Origin: Streptomyces mobaraensis NBRC 13819 = DSM 40847
Lineage (GTDB): Bacteria; Actinomycetota; Actinomycetes; Streptomycetales; Streptomycetaceae
Assembly: GCF_017916255.1 (NCBI RefSeq)
Contig: NZ_CP072827.1
Location: forward strand, 2,418,001 to 2,482,000
DNA length: 64,000 bases
Direction: 5' to 3'
A program made the position numbers and the translations under genes. Of this stretch, positions 59,551 to 64,000 are shown piece after piece. Position 1 is the stretch's first letter, and each line of letters opens with the position of its first letter. The notes under the pieces were generated by a model. It was not told the origin of the DNA. It worked only from the letters and a program-made list of their open reading frames with translations, and searched no databases.

Positions 59551-59691
59551 AGCTTGTCCGGGGCGTGAGCCCCGGTCCCTGCCGGTACCGGAACCAGCGG
59601 CCCCTCTACCGCTCCGGAACGGCACCCCGCCGCGCTCGGTCGTTCGCCACGCGGGCGCGGCATGAGCCTCAGGGCTCGCTGAACGAAACCG

Positions 59692-59730
59692 AGGCCCCGG
59701 CCCGTCCTTCCCCAGGACGGGCCGGGGCCT
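59692..59730. terminator. Strong hairpin between rpsT and holA
   Basis: AGGCCCCGGCCCGTCC (59692-59707) pairs with its complement at 59715-59730, 16 bp, loop TTCCCCA. Convergent genes on both sides; probably bidirectional. Confidence 0.85.
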
Positions 59731-59798
59731 TCGGCGTATCCGGGGCTGGGGCTCTGAGCTTGGGAGGGGGCGGCGCCCCCGGCGGGCGCGCCGCGCGC

Positions 59799-60797
59799 TC
59801 AGTTGCGGCTGCGGGCCGCCCGGGCCACCGCGACCACGGCCTTCTCCAGGGCGTACTCCGGATCGTCGCCACCGCCCTTGACCCCGGCGTCCGCCTCGGC
59901 GACGGCCCGCAGCGCGGCCGCGACGCCGTCCGCCGACCAGCCACGCATCTGCTGGCGCACCCGGTCGATCTTCCATGGCGGCATGCCGAGCTCACGGGCC
60001 AGGTCACCCGGGCGGGCGCCGCGCGGCGCCGAGGCGAGCTTGCCGATCGAGCGCACACCCTGGGCGAGGGCGCTGGTGATCAGCACCGGGGCGACACCGG
60101 TGGACATGGCCCAGCGCAGCGCCTCCAGGGCCTCGGCGGCCCGGCCCTCCACGGCCCGGTCGGCGACGGTGAAGCTGGACGCCTCGGCCCGGCCGGTGTA
60201 GTAGCGGGCGACGACCGCCTCGTCGATCGTGCCCTCGACATCGGCGACGAGCTGCGCGCAGGCGCTGGCCAGCTCGCGCAGGTCGCTGCCGATCGCGTCG
60301 ACGAGCGCCTGGCACGCCTCCGGCGTCACGGACCGGCGCGTGGACCGGAACTCCTGCCGGACGAATGCCAGCCGGTCGGCCGGCTTGGTCATCTTGGGGC
60401 AGGCGACTTCCCGGGCCCCCGCCTTCCGGGCGGCGTCGAGCAGCCCCTTGCCCTTCGCACCGCCGGCGTGCAGCAGGACGAGGGTGATCTCCTCGGCCGG
60501 GGCGCCCAGGTAGCCCTTGACGTCCTTGATCGTGTCCGCCGAGAGGTCCTGGGCGTTGCGCACGATCACGACCTTGCGCTCCGCGAACAGCGACGGGCTG
60601 GTCAGCTCGGCGAGGGTGCCGGGCTGGAGGGCGTCCGGTGCGAGGTCGCGGACGTCGGTGTCCGCGTCGGCGGCGCGGGCCGCGGCCACCACCTCCTGCA
60701 CGGCGCGGTCGAGGAGAAGCTCTTCCTGCCCCACGGCGAGCGTGACGGGGGCGAGCGGATCGTCGTTCGCGGCTTTGCCCGCGGTGTTCCTGGCCAT
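59799..60797 (-). CDS. holA: DNA polymerase III subunit delta
   Basis: A 332-residue clamp-loader delta subunit. VTLAVGQEELLLDRAVQEVV and the AAA+-like N-terminal domain, then RKVVIVRNAQDLS, then the collar domain. Loads the sliding clamp. The comEC reading frame from upstream enters this gene in another frame. Confidence 0.93.
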   Translation of the reverse strand: MARNTAGKAANDDPLAPVTLAVGQEELLLDRAVQEVVAAARAADADTDVRDLAPDALQPGTLAELTSPSLFAERKVVIVRNAQDLSADTIKDVKGYLGAPAEEITLVLLHAGGAKGKGLLDAARKAGAREVACPKMTKPADRLAFVRQEFRSTRRSVTPEACQALVDAIGSDLRELASACAQLVADVEGTIDEAVVARYYTGRAEASSFTVADRAVEGRAAEALEALRWAMSTGVAPVLITSALAQGVRSIGKLASAPRGARPGDLARELGMPPWKIDRVRQQMRGWSADGVAAALRAVAEADAGVKGGGDDPEYALEKAVVAVARAARSRN

Positions 60798-63700
60798 CGG
60801 ATCCAGCATCCCACGCGGGTCGGACACTCCGTCCCGCGCGGGGCGGGCACTCGCCTCCGCGGTGGTGCGGACACTCCCCTCCGCGGCGGTGCGGGCATAT
60901 CGCACAATGAGCGGGTGAGCAGCGTTCCCCCTTCCCCGTCCTCCTCGTCCTCCTCGTCCTCCTCTTCCGCCGACGATCGCCCGTCCCGCTTCCTGTTGGT
61001 GCTCCCGGACCGGGAGGCCGCCGAGGAGGCGGCCGAGCGGACCGCCGAGGAACAACCCCTGGACGGGACACCGCAGATCGTCCGCGAAGCCCTGGCCGGT
61101 GAGGACGACGCGGAGGACGCCCAGTGGCTGGTCGTACTGGAGGATCCGGACGGCGTGCTGGACCCCGCCGCGCTGCACGCGCTCGCCGAGGAGTACGAGG
61201 GGTGGGTCGAGACGGACTGAACCCCGCGCTCCCCCGTCGCCTCCCTCGCTCGGGAGGGCGGGCCCCCGGGTCCGGGCCGCCCAGGACGGCGTCGGCCGTA
61301 CCCGTCACCGCCACCGGCCCGTCGCGGTCGGTCCGCAGCACCACCGCGCCCTCCGCGCGCAGGGCGGTGAGCGTGCGCGGCGCCGGATGCCCGTAGGGGT
61401 TGCCCGTCCCCGCGGAGACGACGGCCAGCCGGGGCCGCGCCCGGTGCAGCAGCTCGGCGTCCTGGTGGGCCGAACCGTGGTGGGCGACCTTCAGGACGTC
61501 CACCGGCGGCAGCTCCGGATGCCGCTCCAGGAGGGCGTGCTGGGCGGGCGGTTCGAGGTCGCCGAGGAGCAGGACGGTCAGCTCCCGCGCGCGCACGAGC
61601 AAGGCGACGCTGGCGTCGTTGGGGCCGCCCTCCGCCTCGGCCGCCTCCCCCGGAGGCGGTGGCCACAGCGTCTCCCAGGACAGCGGGCCGAGCCGGCCCC
61701 GCTCGCCGGGCGCCGCGGCGACGACCGGGACGCCCGCGCGGCGCGCCTCACGGCGGACGAACGCGGCCTGCCCGGGCGGTTCTTCGAACGGGGTGCCCTC
61801 GATCGTCCCCACCGCCCGGCCGCGCAGGACGCCGGGCAGCCCGTCCACGTGGTCGGCGTGGTAGTGCGTCAGCAGCAGGAGCGGCACGGTCCGCACGCCC
61901 AGCGCGCGCAGGCAGCGGTCGACGGCCCGGGGCTCGGGTCCGGTGTCGACGACGACGGCCGCGCCGTCGCCCGCCGCGAGCGCCAGGGCGTCGCCCTGCC
62001 CCACGTCGCAGGCTGCGAACCGCCAGCCGGGTGGCGGCCAGCCGGTGACGATCCGGGTCAGCGGGGCCGGCCGGAGGATCGCCAGGGCAAGCAGAAGCGA
62101 GCAGAGCGCGCCGCACCATCGCCGCCACCGGCGTCCCCGTGACGTGTGCCGTTCGGAGCGCCGCCCGGAGTGCCCTTCGGGCTGCTGGTCACGGCGCCGC
62201 GCGGCTCGGTGGACCGCGTACGCGACGGCCGCGACGGCCGCCGCCATCAGCGCCGCCCCGGGTCGGCCGCCCGGCCAGGAGAGCTCCGCGCCCGGGAGGG
62301 CGGCGCCGGTCCGTGCCACGGCGGCCGTCCAGGAGGCGGGCCAGCCCGCGAGCCAGGCGAGGCCGTGCGCCACGGGAGCGGCGAACGGGGCGGTGGCCAG
62401 GGCCGCGAAGCCCAGGACCGTGGCCGGGGCGACCGCGAGCTCCGCGAGCAGGTTGCAGGGGATACCGACCAGGCTCACCCGGGACGACATCAGCACGATC
62501 ACCGGCGCGCAGGCGGCCTGCGCCGCGGCGGCCGCCGCGAGCGCCTCCGCGAACCGGGCCGGCACACCGCGCCGGCGCAGCGCCGCGCTCCAGCGCGGGG
62601 CCACCGTCAGCAGCGCGCCGGTGGCCAGGACCGACAGCAGGAACCCATAACTCCGCGCCAGCCACGGGTCGTAGAGCACCAGCGCCAGGATGGCCGCCGC
62701 GAGGGCGGGCAGCAGGGCGCGGCGGCGGCCGGTGGCGAGGGCGAGCAGGGCGACCAGACCGCAGGCCGCGGCCCGGAGCACACTCGGCTCCGGCCGGCAC
62801 ACCACGACGAACCCCAGCACGAGCAGCCCGCCCGCGACCGCCGTCCCCCGCAAGGGGATGCCCAGCCGACCGGCCAGGCCCCGGCGTTCGGCCCGGGCCG
62901 CCAGATGCGCCGGGCCGAACAGCAGGGTGAGCAGGATGGTCAGGTTGCTTCCGGAGACGGCGAGGAGGTGGGTGAGGTCGGTGGTGTGGAACGCCTCGTC
63001 CAGATCGGGCGGAATGCGGGACGTGTCCCCCACCACGAGGCCCGGCAACAGGGCCCGCGCGTCCGGCGCCAGCCCGTCGGTGGCCTCGCGCAGGCCCGCG
63101 CGGAGCCGTGCGGCCGCCTTCTGGAGGCCGGTCGGCTGTACGAGCACCTGGGGCGGTCCGTGCCGGACGCGGACCACGGCCGCGATCCTGTCGCCGTCGT
63201 ACGTGGGCGGCGCCAGCCGGCCGGTCACCCGGAGCCGGGTGGACGGCAGGATGCCCAGCCAGTCGGGACGGACGAGGAGCAGGACGGGCGTCCGGACTCC
63301 GGTCGCGGTCGTGCTCCCCCGGGTGACCACGACCCGGGTCGCCTCCCCCTCCACGGTGACGGCCGGGGTGGCCCGCGCCGCTCCACGCACCCGCGGCCGG
63401 ACCGCCCGGGGGTCCTTGGTCACCGTGACGTCGAGCGTCGCCTCCGCGTACGCCGCCGCCAGCCCCGGCACCGGCCCTCGCCGGCCGTCCGCGGCCCGCA
63501 GCGCGCCGACCACCGCACCGGCGGCACCGCACAGCAGCGCGGCGGCGGTGGCCGTGGCGAGTGCCGCGCCCCAGCGGCGCGTGGCACGGCGCGGTCGGGC
63601 GGGCCGGGAAAGGCGGCGCCGACGCGCCGGGCCGTCCGGCCGGACGGGTCCGTCGGGAGGCGGTGGGCTGGCGGCACGCGGGCTTCCGGCGGGGTGCGCG

Positions 63701-63825
63701 GGTCGCCCTGTACGCGCCGGGTCACCGGCGGGCGTTGTGCGCACCCGGCGAACGGGCTCGGGTCGGTCGGCGTGCGCCGCGTCACCCGGGCTCGTCGGGC
63801 GGTCGGGGCGTGCTCGCCGCCGCAT
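60004..63825 (-). CDS. comEC: ComEC/Rec2-like DNA uptake protein with run-on C-terminus
   Basis: The open frame is 1273 residues, longer than the usual 750-870. It has a multi-span membrane part (ComEC competence domain: TDLTHLLAVSGSNLTILLTLL, RSYGFLLSVLATGALL) and a cytoplasmic MBL-fold domain (LLTHYHADHVDGLPGVL, LLLGDLEPPAQHALL, LKVAHHGSAHQDAELL) ending near VLRTDRDGPVAVTG at about 61300. No stop follows in this frame until 60004, so the frame crosses the small gene (antisense) and overlaps holA by 794 nt. The N-terminus before about residue 75 is Arg/Pro-rich and does not look like the family start. Likely a stop-loss or sequencing problem at the C-terminus. Confidence 0.75.
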   Translation of the reverse strand: MRRRARPDRPTSPGDAAHADRPEPVRRVRTTPAGDPARTGRPAHPAGSPRAASPPPPDGPVRPDGPARRRRLSRPARPRRATRRWGAALATATAAALLCGAAGAVVGALRAADGRRGPVPGLAAAYAEATLDVTVTKDPRAVRPRVRGAARATPAVTVEGEATRVVVTRGSTTATGVRTPVLLLVRPDWLGILPSTRLRVTGRLAPPTYDGDRIAAVVRVRHGPPQVLVQPTGLQKAAARLRAGLREATDGLAPDARALLPGLVVGDTSRIPPDLDEAFHTTDLTHLLAVSGSNLTILLTLLFGPAHLAARAERRGLAGRLGIPLRGTAVAGGLLVLGFVVVCRPEPSVLRAAACGLVALLALATGRRRALLPALAAAILALVLYDPWLARSYGFLLSVLATGALLTVAPRWSAALRRRGVPARFAEALAAAAAAQAACAPVIVLMSSRVSLVGIPCNLLAELAVAPATVLGFAALATAPFAAPVAHGLAWLAGWPASWTAAVARTGAALPGAELSWPGGRPGAALMAAAVAAVAYAVHRAARRRDQQPEGHSGRRSERHTSRGRRWRRWCGALCSLLLALAILRPAPLTRIVTGWPPPGWRFAACDVGQGDALALAAGDGAAVVVDTGPEPRAVDRCLRALGVRTVPLLLLTHYHADHVDGLPGVLRGRAVGTIEGTPFEEPPGQAAFVRREARRAGVPVVAAAPGERGRLGPLSWETLWPPPPGEAAEAEGGPNDASVALLVRARELTVLLLGDLEPPAQHALLERHPELPPVDVLKVAHHGSAHQDAELLHRARPRLAVVSAGTGNPYGHPAPRTLTALRAEGAVVLRTDRDGPVAVTGTADAVLGGPDPGARPPERGRRRGSAGFSPSRPTPRTPRRARAARRGPARRPDPPVRPATGRPPRRPHRPGLRGRSAVSRPGVVPRRSARPPPRRPPGPGAPTGSGTGDRRRKRRTRRTRRTGKGERCSPAHCAICPHRRGGECPHHRGGECPPRAGRSVRPAWDAGSDGQEHRGQSRERRSARPRHARRGAGRASPRPRRAGGGGRGPRRRRGHRRPRPRTGRPPARHPRRADQPVAVRGAQGRDRAQRPGPLGGHDQGRQGLPGRPGRGDHPRPAARRRCEGQGAARRRPEGGGPGSRLPQDDQAGRPAGIRPAGVPVHAPVRDAGGVPGARRRDRQRPARAGQRLRAARRRCRGHDRRGGRRPLLHRPGRGVQLHRRRPGRGGPGRRGPGGAALGHVHRCRPGADHQRPRPGCALDRQARLGAARRPPG
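60915..61220 (+). CDS. Small hypothetical protein with Ser-run N-terminus
   Basis: A 101-residue acidic protein. The first 20 residues contain ten consecutive Ser, encoded by a TCCTCG repeat that can vary in length. The rest (RFLLVLPDREAAEEAAERTA, QWLVVLEDPDGVLDPAALHALAEEYEGW) is a small alpha/beta fold. Function unknown. It is antisense to the run-on part of comEC and convergent with comEC's conserved part. Confidence 0.72.
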   Translation: MSSVPPSPSSSSSSSSSSADDRPSRFLLVLPDREAAEEAAERTAEEQPLDGTPQIVREALAGEDDAEDAQWLVVLEDPDGVLDPAALHALAEEYEGWVETD

Positions 63826-64000
63826 CGGGCCGTGCGACGACGGCGACGGGCCGCCGGGGTGCGCGGATGCGTTCGGGTGCCTCCGTCCGTCGTGACCGGC
63901 CGGTGTGGCGGGGTGCTCGGGCCTGCCGGAGTGCTCGGTCCCGCCGGCAGGCGCTGTCCCGCCCGGGTGTGCGGGCTCGTTCCGGCGGGCCGGTTCGGTG
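63826..64000. other. Window end, upstream of comEC
   Basis: The upstream comEC region continues Arg/Pro-rich to the window edge. The true start of comEC may lie outside it. No feature is supported here. Confidence 0.4.

Overview
The window looks like a chromosomal segment of a Streptomyces species or close relative. GC content is very high, GTG starts are common, many genes have leaderless-type or 4-nt-overlap starts, and the housekeeping order era / CorC / ybeY / phoH ... rsmE / dnaJ / hrcA / hemW / lepA / rpsT / holA / comEC is typical of streptomycetes. I see no rRNA, tRNA, CRISPR array, transposase, phage or plasmid gene.

Layout. 0-9 kb holds an aldo/keto reductase with a TetR regulator, a three-gene WXG100-like locus, a NarL-type two-component pair, small orphan proteins, and a divergent VOC protein / WYL regulator pair. 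9.3-12.9 kb holds four tightly coupled small genes behind an XRE-TPR regulator, with a divergent RibD-type reductase. 12.9-17.8 kb is accessory: a frameshifted maleylpyruvate isomerase-like gene, a SnoaL-like protein, a truncated acetyltransferase, a lipoprotein, a Uma2 nuclease-like protein and a phosphotransferase. 17.9-24.5 kb carries glyS, the zinc-uptake operon with its regulator (znuA, znuC, znuB, zur), uppS and recO. 24.5-29.2 kb carries a long palindromic intergenic repeat, a TerB-like gene, leuA with a leucine leader peptide, and a protealysin-like M4 protease followed by an emfourin-like inhibitor gene. 29.3-31.8 kb is a second WXG100-like locus, including a lysozyme-like protein and a lipoprotein.

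31.8-64 kb is the conserved core. It is interrupted at 33.2-38.3 kb by two paralogous regulator/MFS-exporter pairs that look like a tandem duplication and sit between the cytidine-deaminase-like gene and CorC. The core then runs ybeY, phoH, a PfkB kinase diverging from a GH4 glycosidase, an acid phosphatase, rnz, a HIT protein, rsmE, a nitronate monooxygenase, dnaJ and hrcA (with a CIRCE element), a metallo-beta-lactamase-fold protein, a DUF3097 protein, a Uma2 protein, hemW, an acyl-CoA ligase, lepA, rpsT, holA and comEC. The comEC reading frame has no stop where its conserved part ends and runs on into holA.

Readable regulatory circuits are: two Zur-box-like sites at the znuA promoter, an iron-box-like palindrome ahead of zur, a CIRCE element ahead of hrcA-dnaJ, leucine attenuation of leuA, and a shared operator-like motif in both regulator/MFS pairs. 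All functional calls rest on reading motifs in the translated sequence; no database search was run.
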